64,000 nt of DNA. Origin: JAGXRK01 sp963714415 (GTDB lineage Bacteria > Bacteroidota > Ignavibacteria > Ignavibacteriales > Ignavibacteriaceae). The stretch is taken from NCBI GenBank assembly GCA_963714415.1, contig CAVQOL010000023.1, positions 1-64,000 of the forward strand, given 5' to 3'. A program made the position numbers and the translations under genes. A model generated the notes under the pieces. That model worked only from the letters and a program-made list of their open reading frames with translations. It did no database searches and was not told the origin of the DNA. Positions 19,776-29,545 of this stretch are shown here, piece after piece. Position 1 is the first letter of the stretch. Every line of letters starts with the position of its first letter.

Positions 19776-20649
19776 ATGTCACTCTATCAGGAATATAAAT
19801 CAACCCTAAAAATCACTGCCGGTGAAGAACTCTTCGATCTTTTACTATTCCGCCCGTTAGCTTTTATTCTTGTAAAAGGAATATCCTCTACACGTATAAC
19901 GCCAAATCAGCTTACATTTGCGGGCATCTTATTTTTCATCGCTGCCGGAATATTTATATCAACAGGATCAATTGAGGCTGTTTTTGCAGCAGGATTATTT
20001 ATTGTTATTGGCAACGTTTTAGACTGTGCCGATGGTCAGCTTGCACGTGTAAACAAATCCGGATCTGAGTTTGGAAGAATATTAGATGGTATGGGCGATT
20101 ATATTTCTGCAATATTATTGTTTATCGGTATCGGTTTATGGGGTATCACTCAATCGTATGATCCGCTGATTCTGGTGGGGACTTGTAATTGTAACCGGTG
20201 TGGCTTACGGATGGCAGGCTTCGCTTGTAGATTACTATCGCAATGAGTTTGTTTCACATTTTGAAGGCAAGGAAAATTTCATTACAGATGAAATTGAAAA
20301 ATCAAAAGATAAGCTTCTGAAACTAAAAAATGTTAAAGGAAATAGATTTAATAAATTTATTCTTTCGTCCTACATCCTTTATTCCACTATTCAGATAAAA
20401 ATGCAGCCGAAGCAAATAAATATAGATATTAACTCGTCTCACCAATATGTAAAGAATAACTTATTAATTATACGTCTTTGGTGTTTCAATGGGACCTCTA
20501 CTCCAAAATTTCTCGCTGTAATTTGTTGTTTCTTTAACAGGCTGGATATTTTTATAGTTTATGTTCTTGTTTTCGGAACCATTTGGTCGTTGTTTCTTTT
20601 GATATTACAAAAAAAAGCGGATAAAAAAATACTGATGAGTGCAATATGA
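19776..20649 (+). CDS. CDP-alcohol phosphatidyltransferase, first gene of the phosphonate cluster, frame broken once
   Basis: The full CDP-alcohol motif is present: D83-x2-D86-G87-x2-A90-R91-x8-G100-x3-D104-x3-D108, within membrane segments. Such enzymes move a phospho-alcohol between CDP and a lipid or alcohol acceptor. The frame shifts near 20178; removing one G restores LVIVTGVAYGWQASLVDYYRNE, and the remainder keeps more membrane helices, about 290 residues in all. Its stop overlaps the LysE gene start (ATGA at 20646). Because a CMP-aminoethylphosphonate enzyme lies downstream, I infer it may attach an aminoethylphosphonate head group to a lipid. A possible -7 element TATTTTTG lies at 19597-19604. 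Confidence 0.85.
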
Positions 20650-21266
20650 TCATGGCTCTTGCTACAGGTTGCGTTGTTGGATTTATTATTGCTGTTCCAC
20701 CAGGTCCTGCCAGTATGGCAATGATAGGACGAGGGCTTGAACACGGTTTCAAATACGGTATAATGGTGGGAATTGGGGCTGCATTTAGTGAAGCTTGTTA
20801 TGCTGCACTTGGATTCTTTGGAGTTGAACTTATCAATACTCCCGGTATAGAGTATGCACTTCGAATTGTGGGAATATTGCTGGTACTTATAGTTGGTGTT
20901 CGTTTCACTTTTTATTCAAAATCTTACAGTACTAATAAAAACGTTAAGCAGAAAAAAGTACAGAGAAGAAAATCATTTGTTCTGGGATATATGATATCAA
21001 TAGCCACCCCAACTATTGGTGCAGCTTATTTCGTAGTTGCTAACCTTGTTCATTCGTACGATATTTACGAATCTTCAAATCTGAATAATGCGCTTGCCAC
21101 TCTCGGAGCCGGTATAGGTGCGATGGTCTGGATGAGCATTCTTATGACTCTCACCAGTAAGGTAAAACAATCGGTTAATTCCAGAGTATTAAATTATTTG
21201 GTGATGGGATCGGGGATTCTGTTATTGTTGTTCTCTGTGTATATGGTGATTTCACTTTTTTATTAG
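20646..21266 (+). CDS. LysE/RhtB-type transporter in the phosphonate cluster
   Basis: The 206-residue protein has about six membrane helices, the N-terminal VPPGPASM motif of LysE exporters near residue 18, and a charged loop around residues 97-110 (SYSTNKNVKQKKVQRRKS). The family exports amino acids and similar small zwitterions. Its ATG overlaps the stop of the CDP-alcohol transferase gene, so translation is probably coupled. In this setting export of an aminophosphonate or of a related product is possible, but the substrate is not shown by sequence. Confidence 0.82.
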   Translation: MIMALATGCVVGFIIAVPPGPASMAMIGRGLEHGFKYGIMVGIGAAFSEACYAALGFFGVELINTPGIEYALRIVGILLVLIVGVRFTFYSKSYSTNKNVKQKKVQRRKSFVLGYMISIATPTIGAAYFVVANLVHSYDIYESSNLNNALATLGAGIGAMVWMSILMTLTSKVKQSVNSRVLNYLVMGSGILLLLFSVYMVISLFY

Positions 21267-21425
21267 AGCGACCCCTGTTAACTGAAATCTGACAGCGAAA
21301 AAATATTGCATACAATATTCAGTCTTATTAAAAAACTTATTAATGATCAACACCTATTGAATCCGTAGTGCTTAATAATATAAATTATGTGTTGTGTAGA
21401 AAAATCTTTTTAAACGTGTAATACT

Positions 21426-23045
21426 ATGGTTAATAAAAAAACAACCCAATTAAAAAATATGCTGCAAAGCCCCGAATTAGAGTTTCTAATGGAGGCTCAT
21501 AACGGATTATCGGCAAAGATTGTCGAAGAAGCCGGATTCAAGGGTATATGGGCAAGCGGCTTATCAATGAGCGCTTCAATTGGTGTGCGCGATAATAATG
21601 AAGCAAGCTGGACACAAATTCTCGAAATTGTAGAATTTATGAGCGATGCGACAACAATTCCAATTCTTATAGATGGTGACACCGGATACGGGAATTTTAA
21701 TAATATGCGTCGCCTTGTAAAAAAACTTGAGCAGCGAAATATAGCAGGAGTTTGTGTTGAGGATAAATTATTTCCGAAAACGAACAGCTTTATACGTGGT
21801 GATCAGCAGCCACTTGCTGATATAGAAGAGTTCTGCGGTAAAATAAAAGCCGGAAAGGACAGTCAGTCCGATGATGATTTTTGCATTATTGCCCGCGTCG
21901 AAGCTTTCATTGCCGGTTGGGGATTACAAGCTGCATTGGAACGTGCAAACGCATATTACGAAGCAGGAGCAGACGCAGTTCTTATTCACAGCAAACGATC
22001 TAAACCGGATGAAATTATTGCGTTTATGAAAGAGTGGGAAAACCGGTGCCCGGTTGTTATTGTACCCACAAAATATTATTCAACTCCTACTCAGGTATTC
22101 AGAGATCTAAAGATCAGCAATGTTATTTGGGCAAATCATCTTATGAGAACTGCTCTAAGCGCAATGCAGAAAACAGCAGCCAAAATTTATGAAACACAAT
22201 CCATTATAGAAGTTGAAGATACTATCGCACCTATTGTTGAAGTGTTCAGATTGCAAAATGACAATGAATTACAGGAAGCTGAGAAGCTATATTTAAAATC
22301 TTCTGAAACTAAAAAGATTCAGGCAATTATATTGGCAGCATCCCGTGGACTTGAACTCGGCGAACTAACTGAGAACATACCTAAGGCGATGTTAAAAATA
22401 AATGATAAACCGCTGATTGAAAAAATGCTGGATTTGTTTTATGAGCGCGGTATAAAAGATATTTCAATAATCCGGGGTTATAAAAAAGAGACACTCAACT
22501 TTCCAAACATTACTTACTTTGATAACGATAACTACGCTTCAACAGATGAATTGGAATCACTCAATTTAGCGAAAGATAAAATTAACGGTAATTGTATTAT
22601 TTCTTATGGTGATATTCTCTATAGAAAATATGTACTAAGTGATTTAATGGATGAAGATGGAGATATAGTAATAGTTGCTGATACAAATGCCCAAAGAAGG
22701 CAATATGTAGCCAAGAGTGATTTCGTAACTTGTTCAAGACCTTATACAAAAGAGTACGATGAATCACCGGTTTTTTTGGAGTCAATTAAATTCAAGGAAT
22801 TATTACCCGGAGAAAAATTTGATGGTGAGTGGATAGGCGTTATGAAGTCAAATAAAATTGGTTCAGAGGCTATTGCTGCATCACTTAATGAGTTATCGGG
22901 CAAGCCAGGTTTTAAAAAAATGAAAATGACTGATCTTCTATCCGATTTAATTGCCAAAGGAATTAAAATCAAAGTCATCTATATAGATGGTCATTGGTTG
23001 GATATAGATAATTTAAAAGATCTCCCATTAAGCTCAAAGTATTAA
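21426..23045 (+). CDS. aepX: Phosphoenolpyruvate mutase fused to a nucleotidyltransferase
   Basis: PEP mutase makes the C-P bond by turning phosphoenolpyruvate into phosphonopyruvate. Residues 1-295 are the mutase, with the diagnostic EDK-x5-NS motif as EDKLFPKTNS (residues 112-121) and DGDTGYGN (83-90) at the metal site. Residues about 298-539 are a nucleotidyltransferase domain with ILAASRGLELGELTENIPKA, whose glycine loop differs from the usual LAAGxGxRL. PepM-nucleotidyltransferase fusions are known; the second domain is thought to activate the phosphonate as a CMP ester. The frame is intact. It lies 27 bases before the decarboxylase gene. Confidence 0.95.
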   Translation: MVNKKTTQLKNMLQSPELEFLMEAHNGLSAKIVEEAGFKGIWASGLSMSASIGVRDNNEASWTQILEIVEFMSDATTIPILIDGDTGYGNFNNMRRLVKKLEQRNIAGVCVEDKLFPKTNSFIRGDQQPLADIEEFCGKIKAGKDSQSDDDFCIIARVEAFIAGWGLQAALERANAYYEAGADAVLIHSKRSKPDEIIAFMKEWENRCPVVIVPTKYYSTPTQVFRDLKISNVIWANHLMRTALSAMQKTAAKIYETQSIIEVEDTIAPIVEVFRLQNDNELQEAEKLYLKSSETKKIQAIILAASRGLELGELTENIPKAMLKINDKPLIEKMLDLFYERGIKDISIIRGYKKETLNFPNITYFDNDNYASTDELESLNLAKDKINGNCIISYGDILYRKYVLSDLMDEDGDIVIVADTNAQRRQYVAKSDFVTCSRPYTKEYDESPVFLESIKFKELLPGEKFDGEWIGVMKSNKIGSEAIAASLNELSGKPGFKKMKMTDLLSDLIAKGIKIKVIYIDGHWLDIDNLKDLPLSSKY

Positions 23046-23072
23046 CATAAGTTCAATTATTTAAGATAGTTT

Positions 23073-24232
23073 ATGATAAAGGCAAATGAATTTTTAAATC
23101 AGTGTTTAGAACGAGGTTTTAATTTTTTTACCGGCACACCTTGCTCGTATTTGAAGCCGCTTATTAATTATGTTATTGACCACAAGGAATTTAACTTTAT
23201 CGATGCTACAAATGAAGGAGATGCCGTTGCTATAGCTAGCGGAGTTACTATTGCAGGCGGGCGGAGTGTTGTGATGTTTCAAAACTCCGGTTTGGGTAAT
23301 GCTGTTAATCCACTAACCTCCTTAGCATACATTTTTCGTGTACCGCTACTGCTTATTGTAACTCATCGGGGAGAACCGGGAGGAGAAAAAGATGAACCGC
23401 AGCATGAATTAATGGGAACAATTACGACAGAAATGCTTGAAACTATGCAGATTAGTTGGGCACATTTTCCGAATCAAGTTAATGAAATTGAAAAAGTGTT
23501 AAATACGGCAGATGAATATTTAAAACGAGAGAATAAGCCGTTTGCTTTAGTAATGAGTAAAAAAGATGTAGAAAGTTATAGTCTTCAATCATCAAAAGTA
23601 AAACAGTCATTCCATTGTAAATTCAATCAGGAAGAACACTTTACACTTCCGTACAATCAAAGACATACACGAAACGAAGCACTCAAAATCGTTAATAAAG
23701 TTACAGGAAAAGGGTGCCGCCATTATTGCAACAACGGGTTACACGGGTCGTGAATTGTATGAAATCGATGATCGTGAAAATCAGTTATATATGGTCGGTT
23801 CAATGGGCTGTGCATTACCGCTTGGATTTGGTGTGGCAATAACCAAACCCAAATTAAAAATATATGTTATAGATGGAGATGGTGCATTATTGATGCGAAC
23901 AGGCACGATGGCAACGGTAGGCGCTCATCAACCCGAAAACTTAATACACATTTTACTTGATAATGAAGTACATGAATCGACAGGTGGTCAGGGTACTGTA
24001 TCGGGTGGGGTATCGTTTTCAACAATCGCTAAAGGATTCGGATATAGACACACATTTTCCGGTGATACCCTGGAAGAGATTTGAAGATTCTTTGAATTTG
24101 GCTTCTTCACAAAGTGGCCCGACTTTTATTCATTTCAAAATACAAAAAGGTACCTCTGGAAAGCTTGGAAGACCTGTAATAACACCAGTTCAGGTTAAGG
24201 AAAGATTGATTCAATACCTGAATAAATTTTAA
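23073..24232 (+). CDS. aepY: Phosphonopyruvate decarboxylase, frame broken twice
   Basis: This thiamine-diphosphate enzyme drives the unfavourable mutase step forward by decarboxylating phosphonopyruvate to phosphonoacetaldehyde. The N-terminal half has FFTGTPCSYLKPLIN and ATNEGDAVAIASG; the C-terminal half has the cofactor motif starting VIDGDGALLMRTG and ending LLDNEVHESTGGQ. The frame shifts near 23717 (one extra G; removal gives GKGAAIIATTGYTGREL) and near 24080. Repaired length of about 385 residues fits the family. It sits between aepX and the pntC-like gene (13 bases) in one operon. Confidence 0.93.
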
Positions 24233-24245
24233 AGAGAACATCATT

Positions 24246-26111
24246 ATGAATCATGTACGGCTAGCTGTTATTTTGGCTGCAGGCATTGGCTCACGCCTTA
24301 GGGAAATTGTTGAAGACAAACCAAAAGGATTCATGCAATTCGACAATAAACCAATCATTGAAGAATCAATTACTAAGCTAATCAGAATAGGAATTACAAA
24401 AATTATTATTGTAACCGGATTCCATTCTGAATATTACGATATGCTGAAGAAGAAATATCCATTCATTTTAACAATAAAAAATCAGCACTTTGAAAATACC
24501 GGAAGTATGTTTTCTCTTTTTACAGCCAGGGAACTTATCAATAATGATTTCCTGCTTTTAGAATCAGATTTGATTTATGAGTATAAAGCTTTACAAGTGA
24601 TACAAAACTCCGTATTCAGTAATTGCATACTATTATCGGGTACTACTAACTCGGGCGATGAGGTTTATGTTGGAACCCATGAGAATAGAATTGTGAACTT
24701 GTCAAAGAATCATAATGAGATAAAGAAATTAGGAGGAGAATTAGTAGGTATCTCGAAAATATCAAACGACTTATATAAACTGATGGTTGATCATTCAGAA
24801 AAACAATTTAACAAGAATCAACAATATCAATATGAAGATTGTTTGACTGATATAAGTAATCTTAAAGAAATTAATTTTGAGCTCATTGAAGATTTGGCGT
24901 GGATGGAAATTGACGATAATAATCATTTTAAAAAAGCTTCAGAGAAAATATATCCGCTGATTCAAAAAAGAGACTCCGGGTTAATTATTTCAAAAAAAAT
25001 CAGGCGAAATGTTTTACTCAATCCCGGTCCGGCCACAACAACCGATACTGTAAAGCTATCTATGGTTGTTGAGGATATCTGCCCAAGAGAAAAAGAATTT
25101 GGCGAACTTGTGGAAAGTATTAGAAAAGATCTTGTGCAAATTGTTCATGGTGAAGATTTGTACGAGACGGTTCTGTTTGCCAGCTCTGGAACGGGAGCAA
25201 TGGAAGCGTGTCTTACTTCAGTAGTTCCGGATAACAAAACCGTTTTGATCATTAATAATGGTGCATATGGTAAACGAATGCAGCAGATTTGTGAAAATTT
25301 CGGTGTGAATCGTATCGATTACGATATTGAATGGGGTGATCCTGTTGATCTAAGGACTCTTGATTCTATTCTTAATAAGCACAAAGATAAAATATCACAC
25401 CTTGCATTTGTCCATCATGAAACCACTGTCGGGATTTTAAATCCCCTCGAACTGATTTCCAAACTCGCAGTAAAATACAACATTGAAATCATAGTTGATG
25501 CAATGTCTTCATTTGCTGGTATTCCCATCGATGTGAAAGAATCCAATATTCACTATCTCATTTCATCTGCAAATAAATGTATTCAGGGAATGGCCGGAAT
25601 TAGTTTTGTCATATGTAACAAAGATTCATTGAAAAAAACGAAAAACTACAGAAGGCGGAGTTTTTATTTCAATCTATATGATAATTACACATTTTTCTCA
25701 GAGCAAAATCAAATGCAGTTCACTCCGCCAGTGCAAGTTTTATATGCACTGCGACAAGCAATTAACGAATACTTCATTGAAACTGAAGAAGGCAGGGCAA
25801 ATCGTTACACTGAATTATATGAAGTGTTAAAAACCGGATTGAAAAAATTAGGATTTAAGTTTCTTGTTGATGATAAATTTCATGCAAAGATTTTAACTGC
25901 GGTTATAGAACCAGATGACCATAATTATAATTTTACAGAAATGCACGACTACTTACGTGAGCAAGGTTTCACGATTTATCCCGGTAAAGGTGCAAAACAA
26001 AATACTTTTCGTCTTGCAAACATGGGTGAAATATACAAGGACGATATAATTAGATTCCTACAGTGTCTGGAGGATTATATAAAACTAAAAAACATTTCAA
26101 CTACTTCTTGA
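24246..26111 (+). CDS. pntC: PntC-like CTP:2-aminoethylphosphonate cytidylyltransferase fused to PhnW-like transaminase
   Basis: Residues 1-245 form a nucleotidyltransferase with LAAGIGSRL (10-18) and KPKGFMQFDNKPIIE, plus the metal region LLESDLIYE. Residues 252-621 form a class V aminotransferase like 2-aminoethylphosphonate:pyruvate transaminase, with NPGPATTTDTVKLS, DICPREKEF, the cofactor aspartate in VDAMSS (Asp418) and the pyridoxal lysine in SSANKCIQG (Lys444). The same domain order is known from PntC of Treponema. One protein would thus make 2-aminoethylphosphonate and activate it as its CMP ester. The frame is intact and a terminator follows at 26220. Confidence 0.93.
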   Translation: MNHVRLAVILAAGIGSRLREIVEDKPKGFMQFDNKPIIEESITKLIRIGITKIIIVTGFHSEYYDMLKKKYPFILTIKNQHFENTGSMFSLFTARELINNDFLLLESDLIYEYKALQVIQNSVFSNCILLSGTTNSGDEVYVGTHENRIVNLSKNHNEIKKLGGELVGISKISNDLYKLMVDHSEKQFNKNQQYQYEDCLTDISNLKEINFELIEDLAWMEIDDNNHFKKASEKIYPLIQKRDSGLIISKKIRRNVLLNPGPATTTDTVKLSMVVEDICPREKEFGELVESIRKDLVQIVHGEDLYETVLFASSGTGAMEACLTSVVPDNKTVLIINNGAYGKRMQQICENFGVNRIDYDIEWGDPVDLRTLDSILNKHKDKISHLAFVHHETTVGILNPLELISKLAVKYNIEIIVDAMSSFAGIPIDVKESNIHYLISSANKCIQGMAGISFVICNKDSLKKTKNYRRRSFYFNLYDNYTFFSEQNQMQFTPPVQVLYALRQAINEYFIETEEGRANRYTELYEVLKTGLKKLGFKFLVDDKFHAKILTAVIEPDDHNYNFTEMHDYLREQGFTIYPGKGAKQNTFRLANMGEIYKDDIIRFLQCLEDYIKLKNISTTS

Positions 26112-26219
26112 TAGAAATATTGTTTGCGTGATTCAGAAATATTCTTTTCATTGATTCCAGCCTTCGCCTAAAGGTAAACCGGAATGGCCGTATCGGGCCG
26201 ATAATTGATTTTTCATAAA

Positions 26220-26246
26220 AAACCCCGATAGTTTTAATCGGGGTTT
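26220..26246. terminator. Bidirectional terminator between pntC and the S41 peptidase gene
   Basis: AAACCCCGAT at 26220-26229 pairs perfectly with ATCGGGGTTT at 26237-26246 over a 7-base loop. It separates two convergent genes and marks the end of the phosphonate operon. Confidence 0.88.
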
Positions 26247-26270
26247 CGGTTAAGGTTAAATGAACATTTA

Positions 26271-27655
26271 CTACTCACCGTTTTGCATTCTCCTGATCAT
26301 CGTTTTAGCATTTTCATTATCGGAATTAAGCTTAATAGATTTTTTATAGTTTTTAATAGCAAGATCATTTTCACCGTTTTCATATATGCTTCAGCAAGAC
26401 TGTCCCATACGTTTGCAGACTCAGGATATTTTTCAGTATTGAATTTAAATATTGATATAGCCATCTGGTTCTTTTGTTCACCAAGGAATTGATAGCCAAG
26501 CATATTTATTTCCACTTCACCGATCAAATTCTTCTTTAATAATTTATTAAGGGAGCTGTAAACTATATTTTCAGCATCAATACTGTTTTTATTAAAAAGC
26601 TCTTCTGCATCGGTAAGGTTTTTAAGCAGGCCATCAAAGTCTGCATTTACATCAGCTAGAAGTTTTTGTTTATACTTTTCCGCTTCAACTGTTGCAAGCT
26701 CAAGTGCTTTATCCAGCGCATCATCTGCAGAAGTTTCAATATCCGGTTTAACACCAACACCTTCCCAATTAGTGTTTGTAATGGGATTTATTGCCTTTCC
26801 TGTTGGAACAAAAACAGTCAGTCCATTACCGGCCGGAAACATACCGCCGGGATTTGCGCCTCCACCTGTAACTTCCCCAATTATTACTCCGCGTTTTTGC
26901 GTTTTAATATTATATGTGAATTCCTCTCCGCCTGAAAAAGTATAATTGCTCGTAAGAACAAACATCGGAACATGGGACATTTTTTTACCGTCAACTTTTT
27001 CATTAGTCCAGTATTCAACTGTTCTGTCTCCTTCACGCCAGTACAAACTGTTAAGGTGTGTCGGTTTTTCAAAAAAGTAACTGAGTATAAACCTTATCAT
27101 TTCAGGACTTCCGCCGCCGTTTCTTCTTAAATCAAATATTACCGCGTTAGAGTTTGAAATAAATTTCATCGCTAAGACTGCAACATCATATGCTTTATCA
27201 GATTGAGCAAAACCTCTGAGATCAACATACCCGATGCCGCCGTCAAGAATTTCAACTTTTCTAAATGCGTAATTTCGCTCGTCGTTTTCTTTTAAATTTT
27301 TGTACTGTTCAAAGTATGCATTGGAAGAACCTGATTCATTCATCACTCCCCTTTGAATACTAACGCGCATATGTTTATCCTTGCTTACACTCTGCAGCTC
27401 TTCTGTAAGCAGATCGGCAAACTCCTTTTTATCGGAAACCTTGCTGAAGCTGCCGTCTTCCAGTTTGGCTTTAATATGTGAAGCACATAGTTTTCCCACG
27501 TCAGGAAAAACATATCTGTCTATAAGCAGTTGTGAAATGTTGTCAATAGTCTCTTTTTTCTGTTCATCATTTAATTCCTGTGCCTGCATCGAAGATGAAA
27601 TAAAAATAAGGGTAATAAGAAGTGTTACGGTAATTATTCTTATCGAAAATTTCAT
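26271..27655 (-). CDS. S41 family peptidase with C-terminal TPR, frame broken near its end
   Basis: S41 proteases use a Ser-Lys pair to process proteins in the envelope. A signal peptide (residues 1-25) is followed by the GGIGYVDLRGF and FDLRRNGGGSPEMI strands and the nucleophile motif FSGGEEF (Ser241), then GEVTGGGANPGG. The tail after about residue 400 reads like a TPR pair. A frameshift near 26380 hides the last part; one added A restores AYMKNGENDLAIKNYKKSI and a stop at 26271. A Shine-Dalgarno GGAG precedes ATG 27655. The substrate is unknown. Confidence 0.88.
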
Positions 27656-27809
27656 AGTGACTCCTTTTTTCTTTTAAATTTACTGCAAAGAAAATCTATA
27701 TGGGAAGATGTTTGTATGAACGGTAATTTTATGTTGTAATGCGGTTATTTCTAATTATTAATAAATGCATACAACATTCCCGCCGCAGGTAATTGTTTTT
27801 TAAGAAAAC

Positions 27810-28139
27810 TTACTTCCGAGGCAAATAATCTTCTCTAACGGGAGAAAAAACTTCTATTACCACTGAGTTTTCCAGTACTTCAACGCCGTGTTCAACGTTA
27901 CCCGGAATGCACCAGCTGTCTCCCGGTTCAGCGTTAAATCTTTCACTATCAATCGTAAAAATCATTCGCCCGGAGATCATATAGCCTGTTTGTTCGTGAG
28001 GATGTTTATGATTCTGTACTATGCTTCCCTTTTCAAGCTTGAATTCACTAAGTGATGTTTTGCTGCCATAACTCAATGTCTTATAATTAACTCCATCCAG
28101 AGCTTTTACGTAATTGTTTATATCTTTTTTATAAAACAT
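27810..28139 (-). CDS. Cupin-domain protein
   Basis: The 109-residue protein is a single cupin barrel with motif 1 HKHPHEQTGYMISGRM and motif 2 PGDSWCIPGNVEHGVEV, giving a His/Glu metal site. Small cupins of this type bind a divalent metal and may act as isomerases or sensors; the function here is open. It begins 29 bases after the serine hydrolase gene stop, with a clear AAGGAG ribosome site, so the two are probably one operon. Confidence 0.87.
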   Translation of the reverse strand: MFYKKDINNYVKALDGVNYKTLSYGSKTSLSEFKLEKGSIVQNHKHPHEQTGYMISGRMIFTIDSERFNAEPGDSWCIPGNVEHGVEVLENSVVIEVFSPVREDYLPRK

Positions 28140-28168
28140 TTTTAGTATCTCCTTAAGCTGAGTTTATT

Positions 28169-29347
28169 TTAGTTAATTGCTGGCAAAATATAGCCGCTCA
28201 TAATATCATCGTTCGGCGGATTGCTTATATAATTTGCACCTGTAAAAACCACAACCATATTTTCAGATGGAATAACAATTATCTGCTGTCCACCCCAGCC
28301 CTCTGCGTTGAATGAATAATATGATCTTATTCCAACAGAGTATCTTTTCAACCACCAGAGATAACCGTAACCGTATGCCCAGTTAACCGGCGGTGTAATT
28401 TGGTTCTGTATGGATTTGTTTATCCATTCTTCCGAAATAATTTGTTCACCGTTCCACATTCCCTTTTTAAGATAGAGATAGCCAATCTTCGCCATATCTC
28501 TCGGTGTAATATAAACATCGCCGTGGCAGCATGTAATACCGGAAGGATACAACGTCTGCCAGTTATAGTTTGTTATCCTCAGCTTGCTGAATAAATTATT
28601 ATAGGAGAAAGTTTTTACACTAAGTCCGCTGGCTTTTCTTACTATTTCGCCAAGGAGATCAACACCGCCGCCGTTGTAATAATAAGCAGTGCCGGGTTCA
28701 GTAACAATTGGCTTGCTAAGCAGGTAATAAACCGGATCGTACGATTGATTAAACTGAATAATATCATGATCGGATTCTGAAACCGAAACATCCCATTCAT
28801 TCCACTCCAGTCCGCTGGACATAGTAAGCATATGTTTAATTGTTATCTTTTCTTTTTGAGTATCCATCAACAATGTATAGTCGGGCAAGTAAGTAAATAT
28901 TTTATCATCGGCGCTTGCTATGTAACCTTTATCAATTGCAATACCTACAAGTGCAGAAGTAAAACTTTTAGTGGCTGAATGTGTATTGTGTCGTGCATCG
29001 CGATCAAATTCAATATACGTTCCAAGGTAATCCGGGCTTGAATATCCGAAGTCGTGTCCAGGATGATATGCTTCAAAAACTAGTTTGTCGTTCTTAACAA
29101 TTACAACTGAATGCACTTCATTATAGGTGTTGTTGTTTAGATTGTAAAGAAGTGCTTCTAATCTTGGGATATTCATCCCAACCGAGCTTAACGATGCTGT
29201 TTCCCAACCGTCACCAGTTTCTTCCGGTATTGTGTAAGGATCGCTGCCGGTTGGTGTTGGATTTATTGATGAGTCTTCTTCACATGCAATGAGAAAATAA
29301 CCCGAAAGCATTATCAGAAGGAAAAGAGAATTATATTTTACTTTCAT
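28169..29347 (-). CDS. Lipoprotein serine hydrolase, class C beta-lactamase family (second copy)
   Basis: The 392-residue protein has a lipobox ending FLIAC (Cys22), the SxxK motif SATK at residues 124-127, YNG at the second motif and GWGGQ at the third. It is likely a surface or periplasmic peptidase or esterase rather than a true beta-lactamase. It shares the YGYLWWL and TPRDMAKIGYLYL-type blocks with the lipoprotein at 8766-9866 and is probably its paralogue. It is the first gene of a unit with the cupin protein. Confidence 0.88.
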   Translation of the reverse strand: MKVKYNSLFLLIMLSGYFLIACEEDSSINPTPTGSDPYTIPEETGDGWETASLSSVGMNIPRLEALLYNLNNNTYNEVHSVVIVKNDKLVFEAYHPGHDFGYSSPDYLGTYIEFDRDARHNTHSATKSFTSALVGIAIDKGYIASADDKIFTYLPDYTLLMDTQKEKITIKHMLTMSSGLEWNEWDVSVSESDHDIIQFNQSYDPVYYLLSKPIVTEPGTAYYYNGGGVDLLGEIVRKASGLSVKTFSYNNLFSKLRITNYNWQTLYPSGITCCHGDVYITPRDMAKIGYLYLKKGMWNGEQIISEEWINKSIQNQITPPVNWAYGYGYLWWLKRYSVGIRSYYSFNAEGWGGQQIIVIPSENMVVVFTGANYISNPPNDDIMSGYILPAIN

Positions 29348-29545
29348 AACATTCTCTCCTATTTAATATTCTAATATCTCTTGTGTAATTTATGACGTTC
29401 ACTTGTATAAGTAAACACCCATTAAGTGCCGAAAGGAATGAAGATAAGAAATCAGCGGTCCCGCTAAATTTTTTTAACATTTAGTTGGGTTTCAGCGAAA
29501 ATTCGGAGACTGTTTAATTTAAACAGCCTCCTCTAAAATGAATAG

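Noticed and set aside
20552..20752. Minus-strand frames opposite the CDP-alcohol transferase end
   Set aside because: They lie opposite a well supported gene junction and show no family signal.
26666..26935. Plus-strand open frame opposite the S41 peptidase gene
   Set aside because: Antisense to the conserved catalytic region; composition is that of a shadow frame.
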